A DNA stretch of 48,426 nt from Nostoc sp. FACHB-152 (GCF_014697475.1 NZ_JACJRV010000053.1:1-48426), one strand, 5' to 3'. Positions 1-8,644 are shown, counted from the first letter of the stretch. Translations and numbers: made by a program. Notes: generated by a model from the letters alone, not told the origin.

Positions 1-71
1 ATTCGGTTTATAGCTTGGGTTTTCTCTATTAACCAATCTAAATTATCTAAGTTTTATTTAATTTTCTTATA

Positions 72-353
72 TTATTTTACCATAGTTACTCTGGGAGAGC
101 CATATTTTTTATCTAAATCTCTTCCTCCAAAACCGTTTGGCAGTTCAGCTTTGTGATACCTAATATCCTGAGATGGGTGTAAAATTTTATGCACTAAAAG
201 AGTAATTAATACAGTATAGACTGCCTTTCTTTCAAAGCATTTTTTAGCAACTTCCGCTACATAATTTTGATATTCTTCAGGTAATTGAATTTGATTAATT
301 TCAAATTCAGATAGATTTTGATAAATTTCTAGTAGTTTTTCTCTATGATTCAT
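72..353 (-). CDS. Shortened ORF behind the C5 methyltransferase, possible restriction-enzyme stump
   Basis: A 93-residue ORF that starts 2 bp after the methyltransferase stop, so the two are very probably one transcription unit. The distal part has the segment QDIRYH...LPNGFGGRDLD..Y, which resembles the N-terminal part of proteins encoded beside C5 methyltransferases (DUF4928-like or restriction-enzyme-like, from memory). Such proteins are several hundred residues long and continue past this motif; here a TAA follows at once and a second in-frame TAA lies 15 nt further on, after which the frame stays open to the window edge. I read it as the 5' stump of a restriction endonuclease or accessory protein that has decayed or been cut. 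The family assignment is weak. An intact small accessory protein cannot be excluded. Confidence 0.5.
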   Translation of the reverse strand: MNHREKLLEIYQNLSEFEINQIQLPEEYQNYVAEVAKKCFERKAVYTVLITLLVHKILHPSQDIRYHKAELPNGFGGRDLDKKYGSPRVTMVK

Positions 354-355
354 TA

Positions 356-1426
356 TTAAAGGGGCGATTCTAGTTGAATAGGTGACTCAATATGAGAGTT
401 TTCATAATCATGAGAGATGACATTTTCAATATCTGAATGGTAAAAAAATTGTTTCTTAATTTGATTAGCAAGTTCATACATTACTGGTATAGCAACGGAA
501 TTACCTATTTGCTTATAACACTCTCCTAAATTACTATGGATTTTAAAACTAGTAGGGAAACCCATAATTCTATAACACTCTTTAATAGTTAATTTCCGAA
601 CAGCTTTTTCTTCAGGGATATAAATAAAAAATCTACCGGAAGTCTCTTGAGAAGGTATTGTTGGATGTACACCTTTAATAGAATATATTCTATTCGGTTG
701 ATGATGAACCCTAGATAAATGTTCTGTGTTTGGTCTAATACCTGTTTTCCAAATATTTTTATTGCGATAACCTACAAAAATTAAGCCAGATGCTTGTTGT
801 TTTGGGTTTTCTATCATTGTGTAGTCTTGAGGATTTAAATATTCAAAATCTCCCCCAGTACACAAAAATTCTTTTAGAGTAGGAAACGGATAAGTTTTTT
901 TGAGAAGACCAAAATCAAATTTTCTATTTTTCGTAGCAACAAATACTACTCTTTCTCTATTTTGTGGAAGTCCGAAATCTTTAGAGTTAAGTATCTCATA
1001 ATTTACTACATAACCTATATCTTCCAAAGAATATAATATAGTCTCTAATGTTCTTCCTTGATTGTGATGTAATATATGCTTAACGTTTTCAAGTACAACC
1101 ACAGGAGGCTTAATATATTCAATAATTTCGCAAATATGAAAAAATAGAGTACCTCTAGTATCGTGAAATCCTTTTCTTCTTCCACAAATACTAAAAGGTT
1201 GGCAAGGAAAACCAGCTGTCAAAACATCGAAGTAAGGTAAATTGTGTATATCTATCTTTCTAATATCATGTGCTGGCATATCTCCAAAATTACTAAAGTA
1301 AACTTGTCGGCAAGCTTCATTAAGTTCACAGGAGAATACACATTCATATCCGGCTTGTTCAAATGCTAATCTAAAACCTCCAATTCCAGCAAACAAATCA
1401 GCAAATTTTAGTTTTGCTTCCTCCAT
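356..1426 (-). CDS. DNA (cytosine-5)-methyltransferase (Dcm/M.HpaII class)
   Basis: Transfers a methyl group from S-adenosylmethionine to C5 of cytosine within a specific DNA site. All diagnostic motifs are present in the usual order: motif I ADLFAGIGGFRLAF (residues 9-22), motif IV GFPCQPFS with catalytic Cys75, motif VI ENV (113-115), motif VIII QNRER (155-159), a target-recognition region (about 185-270), motif IX RKLTIKECYRIMGFP (277-291) and motif X GNSVAIPV (308-315). At 356 residues it is full length for the class. The gene is AT-rich and HIP1-poor compared with the window, which suggests acquisition by transfer. It stands upstream of a shortened ORF that may be the partner nuclease, so it is either the survivor of a type II restriction-modification system or half of one whose nuclease lies outside the window. 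The recognition site cannot be read from the sequence. Confidence 0.93.
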   Translation of the reverse strand: MEEAKLKFADLFAGIGGFRLAFEQAGYECVFSCELNEACRQVYFSNFGDMPAHDIRKIDIHNLPYFDVLTAGFPCQPFSICGRRKGFHDTRGTLFFHICEIIEYIKPPVVVLENVKHILHHNQGRTLETILYSLEDIGYVVNYEILNSKDFGLPQNRERVVFVATKNRKFDFGLLKKTYPFPTLKEFLCTGGDFEYLNPQDYTMIENPKQQASGLIFVGYRNKNIWKTGIRPNTEHLSRVHHQPNRIYSIKGVHPTIPSQETSGRFFIYIPEEKAVRKLTIKECYRIMGFPTSFKIHSNLGECYKQIGNSVAIPVMYELANQIKKQFFYHSDIENVISHDYENSHIESPIQLESPL

Positions 1427-1570
1427 AAAAATTACTAAAATAATCTTCTAAACACCTGAGTAAAAAATTATAACATAAGCTTTTTTTCATACAATGATTT
1501 TTCCCTAATTTAAAACGAGACAACATAAAGTATCTACATCCAAAAAAGCTCGTTCACTGTGCTAACTCAT

Positions 1571-1771
1571 TCAGTACGTTTTTATATTTATCACTTTTCT
1601 GTAAGCTTCCATTGCCTTTGCAAAATCAGGGTTACAAGCAGTTTGAGTATTAGAGGGAGTTTCAGTGACAAACACATTGTCTATTTGTCTCACTCTCAAC
1701 TTTTGCAGAGCTTCTTTAGGTAGTATTACACCTAAAGAGTCTCTAACTCTACGAATTTTCAAGGTGTACAT
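1571..1771 (-). CDS. AbrB/MazE-type antitoxin with a frameshifted C-terminus
   Basis: A 66-residue protein whose first 45 residues (IRRVRDSLGVILPKEAL then a VFVTETP strand) form a swapped-hairpin AbrB/SpoVT DNA-binding domain, as in antitoxins that pair with Doc/Fic toxins. The tail is odd. After AMEAYRKV (about position 1592) the present frame gives only INIKTY and stop. The next frame reads DKYKNVLNELAQ and stop (ending at 1554), a typical C-terminal helix for this family. One lost base near 1592 would explain this. In the restored arrangement the TGA overlaps a GTG at 1557-1555 that opens MNELFWM and then meets TAG, resembling the start of a Doc-type toxin. The module therefore looks dead: antitoxin frameshifted, toxin essentially gone. 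Confidence 0.7.
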   Translation of the reverse strand: MYTLKIRRVRDSLGVILPKEALQKLRVRQIDNVFVTETPSNTQTACNPDFAKAMEAYRKVINIKTY

Positions 1772-1839
1772 AAATCAATAGGCTTTTAAAAGGAGTAATA
1801 CTATTGTAATCAAAACTTTTGCGTATAAATTCATAAATA

Positions 1840-1877
1840 AAAGACACGGCATCCTTTAAGCAGAAACCGTGCCTTTG
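1840..1877 (-). terminator. Rho-independent terminator of acsF
   Basis: On the minus strand AAGGCACGG pairs with CCGTGTCTT (one G-T pair) across a loop of about 17 nt, followed by TTTATTTAT. It lies about 35 nt beyond the acsF stop codon and before the antitoxin gene, so it separates the photosynthesis gene from the accessory edge. Confidence 0.7.
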
Positions 1878-1910
1878 AAATAGAATCTTTATCTTTCTTT
1901 ATCTTTCTAT

Positions 1911-2987
1911 CTAACGAGCCATTCCGTGAGCATTAGCAGCATCAATTGGCTTCATTAAGTACAATTTCAAGAACTGCCAACCATTAGAAATGTATAATGG
2001 CAACTTCTGGAAGAATTGTAAGAATTTGGGTGTGTTAGAGTTAGCGATCGCAGTCAATTTTTCGTTATTCTGAATACATAGATCTAGGCGATCGTAAAAC
2101 TCAGGATTGTCAACATCCAACATTACCGGGAAGACTCTACCTGCGGTTTCATTGGTTTTCTTGATGACGTAAATATCGTATTCACGTGCATCTAAACCAA
2201 TAGAGGCGTAAAAGTCTTTGCGTTGGATGTCATTAAGATACATTGTCACAAACACAGACAACAGGAAGAACCGACTCCACAGTTTGGCTTTCCAGTCATT
2301 CAGCATTTGTGGTTGCGCTCTCATGATGGCATCAAAGAAGTCACCATGACGGTTTTCATCCTGACACCAATTTTCAAAGAACCGGAAAATTGGATAAATT
2401 CTGTCTTCGGGATGCGCTTCTAAATGGCGGTAAATGGTGATGTAACGCCAGTAACCGATTTTTTCGGAAAGATAGGTAGCGTAGAAAATGAATTTTGGTT
2501 TAAAGAAGGTATAATTGCGGCTCTTTGTCAAAAACCCTAAGTCTAGAGACAAGTTAAAGTCTGACATCGCTTTGTTCAAAAAGCCAGCGTGACGTGCTTC
2601 ATCCCGTGACATCAGGTTGAAACATTCTGCTAGGACGGGGCTTTTATCTTTTAAGCGGCGGCCTAACTCCTTGTACAACAAGAAGCCAGAAAATTCTGCT
2701 GTACAAGAACGCTCTAGAAATTCGATGAACAACTGGCGAGTTTCCCCGTCGATGTGATCCCAGGATTGTTCAAACTCGGCATCCCGAACGAAATGATGGC
2801 GGTTATAGTCAACGCGGAACTCTTCTAAGATGGCTCTTAACTCATCTTCGTTTACAGAGATGTCCATCCGCGCCATCTCATCAAAATCGGTAGTATAAAA
2901 CCGTGGTGTTAATAAGGTTTCTTTTGCCGGGACTTTAATCCCTGGCCGTATTTCTTCAAAGCCTGGTTTTTTGAGGGAATCTACCAT
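1911..2987 (-). CDS. acsF: Mg-protoporphyrin IX monomethyl ester oxidative cyclase (aerobic)
   Basis: Catalyses formation of the fifth (E) ring of chlorophyll, converting Mg-protoporphyrin IX monomethyl ester to divinyl protochlorophyllide with O2. It is a membrane-associated di-iron enzyme. The 358 residues match the cyanobacterial AcsF/ChlAI length. Diiron ligand motifs are visible: Glu98 in [16 protein letters not shown] at 129-133 and DENRH at 210-214. Translation starts at an ATG giving [12 protein letters not shown]. The gene is monocistronic, with a 348-bp upstream gap and its own terminator, consistent with independent regulation of chlorophyll synthesis. Cyanobacteria often carry a second low-oxygen isoform elsewhere, so the paralogue number (chlAI or chlAII) cannot be settled here. 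Confidence 0.95.
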   Translation of the reverse strand: MVDSLKKPGFEEIRPGIKVPAKETLLTPRFYTTDFDEMARMDISVNEDELRAILEEFRVDYNRHHFVRDAEFEQSWDHIDGETRQLFIEFLERSCTAEFSGFLLYKELGRRLKDKSPVLAECFNLMSRDEARHAGFLNKAMSDFNLSLDLGFLTKSRNYTFFKPKFIFYATYLSEKIGYWRYITIYRHLEAHPEDRIYPIFRFFENWCQDENRHGDFFDAIMRAQPQMLNDWKAKLWSRFFLLSVFVTMYLNDIQRKDFYASIGLDAREYDIYVIKKTNETAGRVFPVMLDVDNPEFYDRLDLCIQNNEKLTAIANSNTPKFLQFFQKLPLYISNGWQFLKLYLMKPIDAANAHGMAR

Positions 2988-3335
2988 GTCTTGATTGCCA
3001 CGAGTGTATTATCTTGATTACGCCAGAAAGCCAAAAGTAATGCTCTCATAAGGCGCAGCAAAGGACAATAATTAATTTGTATAAAATTCAGTCTACCAAG
3101 GCATAGCGGCAAACTGGTATGTGAAACGTTAAGAGTTGCAACAATACTTCAAGCTTTCGGGGATTGCACAGCCAGTGTCGGTAGTTGTGATTTGTATAGT
3201 TAGCGAACTTTAGCTCGCTTATTTCTAAGAGTAATGCTGTATCCTACCTGAAACATCTCACACAATTTTTGTCTTTTTTGCAACTAGTGATTCGTTAGAA
3301 TTTTTAGAGAAGCTACAAAAGCGATAGGGCTATCA
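2988..3335. other. Divergent spacer between acsF and the TM2 protein gene
   Basis: This 348-bp gap must hold the promoters of the leftward acsF and the rightward gene at 3336. I see only short imperfect inverted repeats (AGCGA...TCGCT near 3201-3220 and GATAG/CTATC near 3324-3335) and no convincing sigma-70 hexamer pair, RNA gene or ORF. Confidence 0.4.
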
Positions 3336-4319
3336 ATGAGTAATCATTTGAATAAGCTGCATTTAGGCTGGGAAAGATTACAAAAAGCCGGGGATGACCC
3401 AGAATTGCTAGGTTATGCACTGGTAAGTTTTCATGGTGCTTTGGAAGACTATTTTCGAGACTGGCTGGCTACAAACCATTCTTTGCCTATAGAACAACGT
3501 CAAAGGGTACAAGACAGACAGCAAGTTCAATGGAGAGAATTAGCTGATCTCATGCAACAGTATGGCGGTTTGAGTGATGAAGCTCGTCGTACTATCTTCA
3601 CCGCCAATAGGCAGCGTCAAGAGGTTGCTCATGGAAATCAATTTCAGGGAACGCGTGCAGATGTAGAAAACTACGGCAAATTTGTACAAGAACTTATAGA
3701 TAATCCCTACTCGCCAACGCCTGCTTCACGAAATAGGTATGCTGCGTCTTACGAGACAAACCAAGGCATCTCTGAAGTATCCAAAGTTTTTACAACAATC
3801 AGCAATGGCATCAATCGTTTAGATAACGAGATTAATCCTACAGGAAATAACCGTTTAACTATTTCTTATCTCTTGTGTGGAGTTGGGTTTATTGGTTTGG
3901 GAGGGTTACACCGTTTATACAATGGCAAGATTGGTACAGGCTTGCTTTGGTTGTGTACAGGCGGTTTGTTTACTGTAGGGCAAATTTTTGACTTGTTTCT
4001 CTTGCCTAACATGGTAGAAGAATACGAACAAAAATTACGTGCCAAAGCTGGTATATCTTCTTTTGGTGTGCCACAGAATCAACCAGTTGTTGCTTCCCAA
4101 GTTTATCACCCCAGTGGAAATCAACTAATGATTAAACTCATAGAAGTTGCAGAAAGTCGAGGTGGTAGTCTAACTGTGACGCAAGGTGTGAAAGCAACAG
4201 GAGCCAGCTTTGCTGATGTGGAACTGGCACTTAAAGAAATGCTGAAATCAGGCTACGTAAAAATAGATAACGACCCCATTACTGGAGCCGTCACCTACTA
4301 TTTTCACGAACTGGGCTAA
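3336..4319 (+). CDS. HEPN-like/TM2-domain membrane protein with C-terminal winged-helix-like region
   Basis: A 327-residue protein with three visible parts. Residues 1-125 are alpha-helical and contain RQEVAH (Arg94 to His99), which fits the R-x4-6-H signature of HEPN nucleases. Residues 171-225 are a TM2 domain: two hydrophobic helices around GLGGLHRLYNGKIGTGLLWL, the turn typical of that family. Residues 262-325 (LMIKLIEVAESRGGSLT to VTYYFHELG) look like a winged-helix domain. The likely topology has both soluble parts on one side of the membrane. Its stop codon overlaps the stop of the convergent gene by 4 bp. TM2 proteins with extra domains are known in cyanobacteria but their role is not. 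The HEPN reading rests on one motif plus helical character. Confidence 0.7.
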   Translation: MSNHLNKLHLGWERLQKAGDDPELLGYALVSFHGALEDYFRDWLATNHSLPIEQRQRVQDRQQVQWRELADLMQQYGGLSDEARRTIFTANRQRQEVAHGNQFQGTRADVENYGKFVQELIDNPYSPTPASRNRYAASYETNQGISEVSKVFTTISNGINRLDNEINPTGNNRLTISYLLCGVGFIGLGGLHRLYNGKIGTGLLWLCTGGLFTVGQIFDLFLLPNMVEEYEQKLRAKAGISSFGVPQNQPVVASQVYHPSGNQLMIKLIEVAESRGGSLTVTQGVKATGASFADVELALKEMLKSGYVKIDNDPITGAVTYYFHELG

Positions 4320-4936
4320 TTTCTGCCTAGCCACTTTTGGCTGTTTAAGCGTCGTACTAAGCCAAACACCAGCAAATCAAGTGTGGTTTTACGCTCGTCG
4401 ATTAAAAAGGATTCCAAAGTGCTGGTTTTTTTGCCTTCATTACAAGAAAAACCCTTTTTCCCTTGAATATCTTCATCGGGGAAGTAGACATTAAACTGAC
4501 GCTGACCACTTTGCCAACTGCCGATAACTTGCCAGTATTCTTCATTTGAGGAAAAACCAGCAATAGGAAGCTTCTGCTTGGCAAAAGATAATTGTAAATC
4601 TTTTACACCTTCTTCGGCGATCGCTTTTTGCAAAGCTGGTAAGTAGTCTTGCTCAATAAATTGTTGAAATGGCTTATCTTCAACAGATGGGGCTTTCTCT
4701 TTTTTCGCAGCTTTAGCGGCGGCTGGTTTATCTTCTGTAGCTGCGGCTGGTTTAGCAGCGTTGGGGTTAACTTTTGGGTTGGCTGCTTTGGGATCTGGAG
4801 TATTGGCAGTAGGTAAATCTGTCGCTACTGGTTCGCTGGTGCTGGGGGCATTTTCTTCGGCGACAGAGGGAGCTTGTTTGTCTACAGTGCTGGGAGCTAC
4901 TTCTCCCGCTTGATTGTGATTGGTTTCGTCTGCCAT
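4316..4936 (-). CDS. DUF2996-type conserved cyanobacterial protein
   Basis: A 206-residue protein with a low-complexity N-terminal half (residues 1-85) rich in Ala, Pro, Lys, Thr and Glu, probably disordered. The folded C-terminal half has FIEQDYLPALQKAI, RQFNVYFPDEDIQGKKGFSC and FLIDERKTTLDLLVFGLV, ending in LNSQKWLGRN. From memory this matches the DUF2996 family conserved across cyanobacteria, whose function is unknown to me. No signal peptide or membrane helix is visible, so it should be cytoplasmic or peripheral. It converges on the TM2 gene with overlapping stop codons and no room for a separate terminator. Confidence 0.7.
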   Translation of the reverse strand: MADETNHNQAGEVAPSTVDKQAPSVAEENAPSTSEPVATDLPTANTPDPKAANPKVNPNAAKPAAATEDKPAAAKAAKKEKAPSVEDKPFQQFIEQDYLPALQKAIAEEGVKDLQLSFAKQKLPIAGFSSNEEYWQVIGSWQSGQRQFNVYFPDEDIQGKKGFSCNEGKKTSTLESFLIDERKTTLDLLVFGLVRRLNSQKWLGRN

Positions 4937-5020
4937 TGCTCAGGTCAATCCTTTATCTAGCTTTCGGAGCGATCGCTCACCTTTCAGTACTAATTTATCT
5001 TGATTTTGACATAGGAGAGC

Positions 5021-5076
5021 TAGTTGATAGTCAAGAGTTTATCGTTCATAGTCAATAATCAATAGTCAACAGTTAA
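5021..5076. repeat. Heptad (STRR-type) repeats
   Basis: Imperfect 7-nt units of the TAGTCAA/TAATCAA kind, with one opposite-sense GATAGTC at the left. They are related to the repeats in the ribosomal spacers further along. They lie in a 290-bp gap between two minus-strand genes that otherwise shows nothing but AT-rich sequence. Confidence 0.7.
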
Positions 5077-5226
5077 ATCTCTTATGTTGATCAAGAGAAA
5101 ACTTGTATTATTGAGTACTACTTATGCCAATATTTAAAATTTTAAATATTTTACTAGTGCAGCTTGACAGCAATCAGGATTGAATGAAAAAGCTAATTAT
5201 AGAAACAGTTGTATCCTTGTGCTATT

Positions 5227-6297
5227 TTAGGCGATCGCTTCCTCAATATCCCTGATTAATTCATCCATTCTGGCTCTAGTTGTGTTCCAAGAACACATAA
5301 AACGTACTCCTCCTACACCAATAAATGTATAAAATTGCCAGTTTTTACCTTTTAATTTCTGAATAACCTCCTCAGGTAATTTTGCAAACACAGCATTGGC
5401 TTCTCGCGGAAACATAATTTCCACACCATCTATTTGTAATAATTTATTTTCTAAATATTCTGCACATTGGTTAGCGTGTCGGGCATTTTTTAGCCATGCA
5501 CCAGTTTCTAACAAACCCAACCAAGGAGCCGAAATAAAACGCATTTTAGATGCTAATTGTCCGGCTTGCTTACAGCGATAATCAAAATCTTCCGCTAAGG
5601 CTTTATTAAAGAAAATAATTGCTTCTCCTAAAGCCATGCCATTTTTAGTACCACAAAAACACAGCACATCTACGCCACTTTTCCAACTAATCTCGGCAGG
5701 GCTTTTATTGGTAGCAGCAACGGCATTCGCAAATCTAGCACCATCCATATGAATCTTTAATTTATATTTATTAGCAACTTCTTTAATCGCCAAAAGCTCG
5801 TCAACAGAATATACAGTGCCTAACTCTGTTGCTTGGGTAATACTAACAACCTTAGGTTTAGGAAAATGGATATCTGTACGCTTGATAACTATCGCTTCTA
5901 TATTTTTCGCTGTTAACTTGCCGTTTTCTCCGGAAGCCAAAAGTAATTTAGAACCGTTAGAAGCAAATTCAGGCGCACCACATTCATCTGTTTCTATATG
6001 GGCTGTCTCATGACAAATCACACCATGATATGACTGACATAATGCTGCTAAAGATAGAGAATTAGCTGCTGTACCGTTAAAAGTAAAAAACACCTCACAA
6101 TCAATTTCAAACAATTCCCGAAAATAGTCACTTGCTTTTTGAGTCCATATATCATTCCCGTAAGCTGGCGCACTACCAAGATTAGCTTGCAGCGTATATT
6201 CTAGTGCTTCTGGGCAAATACCTGAGTAATTATCACTGGCAAACTGTTCTACATTAATACTCATATTATTTAATTCCATAACGTGAACTATATTCAT
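5227..6297 (-). CDS. ltaE: Low-specificity L-threonine aldolase
   Basis: A PLP enzyme that cleaves L-threonine or allo-threonine to glycine and acetaldehyde. The fold-type I signatures are clear: NGTAANS (74-80), HETAHIETDECG (96-107), HMDGAR (183-188) binding the cofactor, and FCGTKNG with Schiff-base Lys218. The length (about 345-356) fits the family. Two starts are possible: the ATG at 6297 used here, or an internal ATG at codon 12 (6264, MSINVEQFASDN), which would put the conserved SDNYSG motif closer to the N-terminus as is usual. No good Shine-Dalgarno precedes either. The gene stands alone, 290 bp from its upstream-strand neighbour, and may share a threonine theme with thrC nearby. Confidence 0.9.
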   Translation of the reverse strand: MNIVHVMELNNMSINVEQFASDNYSGICPEALEYTLQANLGSAPAYGNDIWTQKASDYFRELFEIDCEVFFTFNGTAANSLSLAALCQSYHGVICHETAHIETDECGAPEFASNGSKLLLASGENGKLTAKNIEAIVIKRTDIHFPKPKVVSITQATELGTVYSVDELLAIKEVANKYKLKIHMDGARFANAVAATNKSPAEISWKSGVDVLCFCGTKNGMALGEAIIFFNKALAEDFDYRCKQAGQLASKMRFISAPWLGLLETGAWLKNARHANQCAEYLENKLLQIDGVEIMFPREANAVFAKLPEEVIQKLKGKNWQFYTFIGVGGVRFMCSWNTTRARMDELIRDIEEAIA

Positions 6298-6552
6298 GAG
6301 TTTTCTGCCATTCTAAAAAGCTCATGATTTATCACAAGTAAAAATCTAATATAACAATCCTATTTAAGTTGTGTTCAAAGAATACTTTGTAACATCAGTA
6401 GAGCTTGTTATGTCTTAGGCTAACGTACCTATGTAAATAATATAAAGATAGTTGGTGGTGCTAAATAACAAAGAACCAATTTTACATTCAAAGTTAGCAA
6501 CAGTAATTGTTGGGGAATACTAGAAGACACATTATTGAGAGACAGATTAATT

Positions 6553-6900
6553 ATGCAGTTAAGTATAGTTGAAGAAAAATTGCAAATTGAATTTACTTGG
6601 AAAGAAAAACTTTTGGCTGCTCGTTTTCACAAACTTTGGCAAATACCATTAGCTAATATTAAAAATGTGACAACAGCCAAGCCTCAAAGTACCTGGAAAG
6701 AACTACGCGCCCCCGGTACATTAATTCCTGGTGTAATTAAAGCTGGAACTTACTACACTGACCGAGGCAAAGAGTTTTGGTATGTAAATAAAGATAGCGA
6801 TTATTTAAATATTGAATTACAAGATGAATCCTATGAGAGGATTATCCTGACAGTTGAGAACAATAATTACTGGCAACAACAACTTACCCAGCTTTCCTAG
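6553..6900 (+). CDS. Small PH-like domain protein
   Basis: A 115-residue protein made largely of predicted beta-strands with a final helix (YWQQQLTQLS). Conserved-looking core: IPLANIKNVT, LRAPGTLIPGVIKAGTYYT, GKEFWYV, YERIILTVEN. This layout resembles small bacterial PH-like proteins, but I assign it by shape only and give no function. I chose ATG at 6553 because GAGAGA sits 9-14 nt upstream; the frame also opens at a TTG at 6535, adding six residues. No signal peptide. It is flanked on both sides by minus-strand genes. Confidence 0.6.
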   Translation: MQLSIVEEKLQIEFTWKEKLLAARFHKLWQIPLANIKNVTTAKPQSTWKELRAPGTLIPGVIKAGTYYTDRGKEFWYVNKDSDYLNIELQDESYERIILTVENNNYWQQQLTQLS

Positions 6901-6994
6901 CTAGCTGGGCGATAGTTTTTCTCCAATGACCAGGAGAATTGAGAATATATTTTATTTTAAAAAGTCGTGTTTTACTAATCTAAATTTCACCCTA

Positions 6995-7270
6995 TTAACC
7001 ACCTGCAACAGCAGGGACAATACTTACTTCATCACCATCTTTTAATGGCGTATCTGTGCCATCTAAAAAGCGGATGTCTTCGCTATTAACATACAAATTT
7101 AAAAAGCGTCGTGGCTGCCCTTGTTCATCACACAAGCGAGATTTAATACCAGGACAATTTGCTTCTAAAGAATCGAACAACTCAGAAATACTACTACCAT
7201 TACATTCTATGGTAGCTTGATTGTTTGTGAACTTTTGGAGAGCAGTGGGAACTAAAACAATTACAGACAT
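6995..7270 (-). CDS. MoaD/ThiS-family ubiquitin-like sulfur carrier
   Basis: A 91-residue beta-grasp protein ending in VPAVAGG. The terminal Gly-Gly is the residue pair that is adenylated and thiocarboxylated in MoaD, ThiS and CysO. The core strands are visible ([42 protein letters not shown]). It lies 70 bp downstream of threonine synthase on the same strand and is probably cotranscribed. That pairing recalls carriers that deliver sulfide to PLP enzymes making cysteine or homocysteine (CysO with CysM, HcyS with MetY), so a role in sulfur amino-acid synthesis is an inference. Molybdopterin MoaD is less likely given the absence of moa genes nearby. Confidence 0.85.
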   Translation of the reverse strand: MSVIVLVPTALQKFTNNQATIECNGSSISELFDSLEANCPGIKSRLCDEQGQPRRFLNLYVNSEDIRFLDGTDTPLKDGDEVSIVPAVAGG

Positions 7271-7273
7271 AGT

Positions 7274-7300
7274 TGAAGTATGAAGTGTGAAGTATGAAGT
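7274..7300. repeat. Tandem GAAGTAT/GAAGTGT heptads
   Basis: Four consecutive 7-nt units of the form TGAAGTA/TGAAGTG between the sulfur carrier gene and thrC. The same unit recurs as both arms of the palindrome at 22484-22519. Confidence 0.75.
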
Positions 7301-7339
7301 AAAAAAAATCAGCTTTTTTAGCCTTGAGCTTTCATACCT

Positions 7340-8644
7340 TTAGACTAGAACTTGTTGCCATTCCAAGCGGTCAAGTGTACGAGAACGCTCTAGCGCACGT
7401 TCAAAACTATCGAGTTTAGCATCAATTGTCAATGGTTCACCAATGTAGCCTTGAACTGCTTCTTGGGTTTTCAAACCATTACCGGTAATGTAAACAACGG
7501 TAGTTTCATCTGGATCAATCTTGCCAGCTTCTACCAATTTTTTCAGCACAGCGACAGTTGTACCACCAGCTGTTTCTGTAAAGATACCTTCGGTTTCGGC
7601 TAATAGCTTGATGCCTTCAATGATTTCTGCATCGGTGACTGATTCTATATTACCGCCTGTTTTCTTAGCGATTTCGACAGCATATACACCATCTGCTGGA
7701 TTACCAATTGCGATCGATTTAGCTATTGTATTTGGTTTTACGGGTTTGATGAAGTCGCGCTCTTCTTTAAATGCTTGGGCGATAGGCGAACAGCCTTCAG
7801 CTTGCGCGCCACTGAAACGTACTTGTTTACCTTCTACTAAACCAACTTCCACAAATTCTTGGAAGCCTTTATAGATTTTGGTGAATAGCGAACCAGAAGC
7901 CAGAGGTGCAACTATATGATCTGGTAGTTCCCAACCCAGTTGTTCAGCAACTTCAAAGCCTAAAGTTTTGGAACCTTCAGAATAGTAGGGACGTAGGTTG
8001 ATATTTACAAAACCCCAACCATGTGTATTCGCAACTTCAGAACACAGGCGGTTAACTTGGTCGTAGTTGCCTTTGACAGCCATAAGAGTTGGGCTATAAA
8101 TCAAGCTGCCTAAAACTTTTCCTGCTTCTAAGTCAGAGGGGATAAATACGCAGCAATCTAAACCTGCATGGGCAGCGATCGCTGCTGTAGAATTTGCTAA
8201 GTTGCCGGTGCTTGCACAAGATACTGTAGTAAAACCTAATTCTCTAGCGCGAGAAAGTGCCACTGATACTACCCGATCCTTGAAGCTGAGGGTGGGCATA
8301 TTGACGGCATCATTTTTAATGTAAAGCTTATTTAAACCCAGGCGACGGGCAAGACGGTGAGAACGTACTAAAGGAGTCATCCCAGTTCCCACATCAATTA
8401 CATTATCAGTTGCAACAGGTAAAAATTGACGATAACGCCAAATAGAATTTGGCCCTGCTTGAATTTTTTCGCGGCTAACACTCAGGCGTAAGTTGTTATA
8501 GTTGTATTTCACTTCCAACGGCCCAAAGCAAAACTCACAAACATGGCTAGCTTTGAGTTCGTATTCTGCACCACATTCCTTACACTTCAAAGCTTCTAAG
8601 GTAGCGGTGGTTGTTTGGGTATGTGTGGAGGTTGCCTGAGTCAT
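7340..8644 (-). CDS. thrC: Threonine synthase
   Basis: Converts O-phosphohomoserine to threonine with PLP. The N-terminus carries a rubredoxin-like zinc ribbon (CKEC...CEFC, Cys 21, 24, 36, 39), as in the longer bacterial and archaeal forms. The PLP lysine lies in TLSFKDRV (Lys122), followed by CASTGNLANSTAAIAAHAG. I chose the ATG at 8644 (MTQATSTHTQ), which gives 434 residues; the frame continues upstream to an ATG at 8716, but those 24 residues (MFDWYFYPCYYQ...) do not look like this family and cross a HIP1 site. The gene is followed by the MoaD/ThiS-like carrier, so an alternative thiolation activity of this paralogue should be kept in mind. Confidence 0.93.
   Translation of the reverse strand: MTQATSTHTQTTTATLEALKCKECGAEYELKASHVCEFCFGPLEVKYNYNNLRLSVSREKIQAGPNSIWRYRQFLPVATDNVIDVGTGMTPLVRSHRLARRLGLNKLYIKNDAVNMPTLSFKDRVVSVALSRARELGFTTVSCASTGNLANSTAAIAAHAGLDCCVFIPSDLEAGKVLGSLIYSPTLMAVKGNYDQVNRLCSEVANTHGWGFVNINLRPYYSEGSKTLGFEVAEQLGWELPDHIVAPLASGSLFTKIYKGFQEFVEVGLVEGKQVRFSGAQAEGCSPIAQAFKEERDFIKPVKPNTIAKSIAIGNPADGVYAVEIAKKTGGNIESVTDAEIIEGIKLLAETEGIFTETAGGTTVAVLKKLVEAGKIDPDETTVVYITGNGLKTQEAVQGYIGEPLTIDAKLDSFERALERSRTLDRLEWQQVLV

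Noticed and set aside
2223-2423. Plus-strand frame inside acsF
   Set aside because: Shadow of a strongly supported minus-strand gene; no motif or ribosome-binding site.
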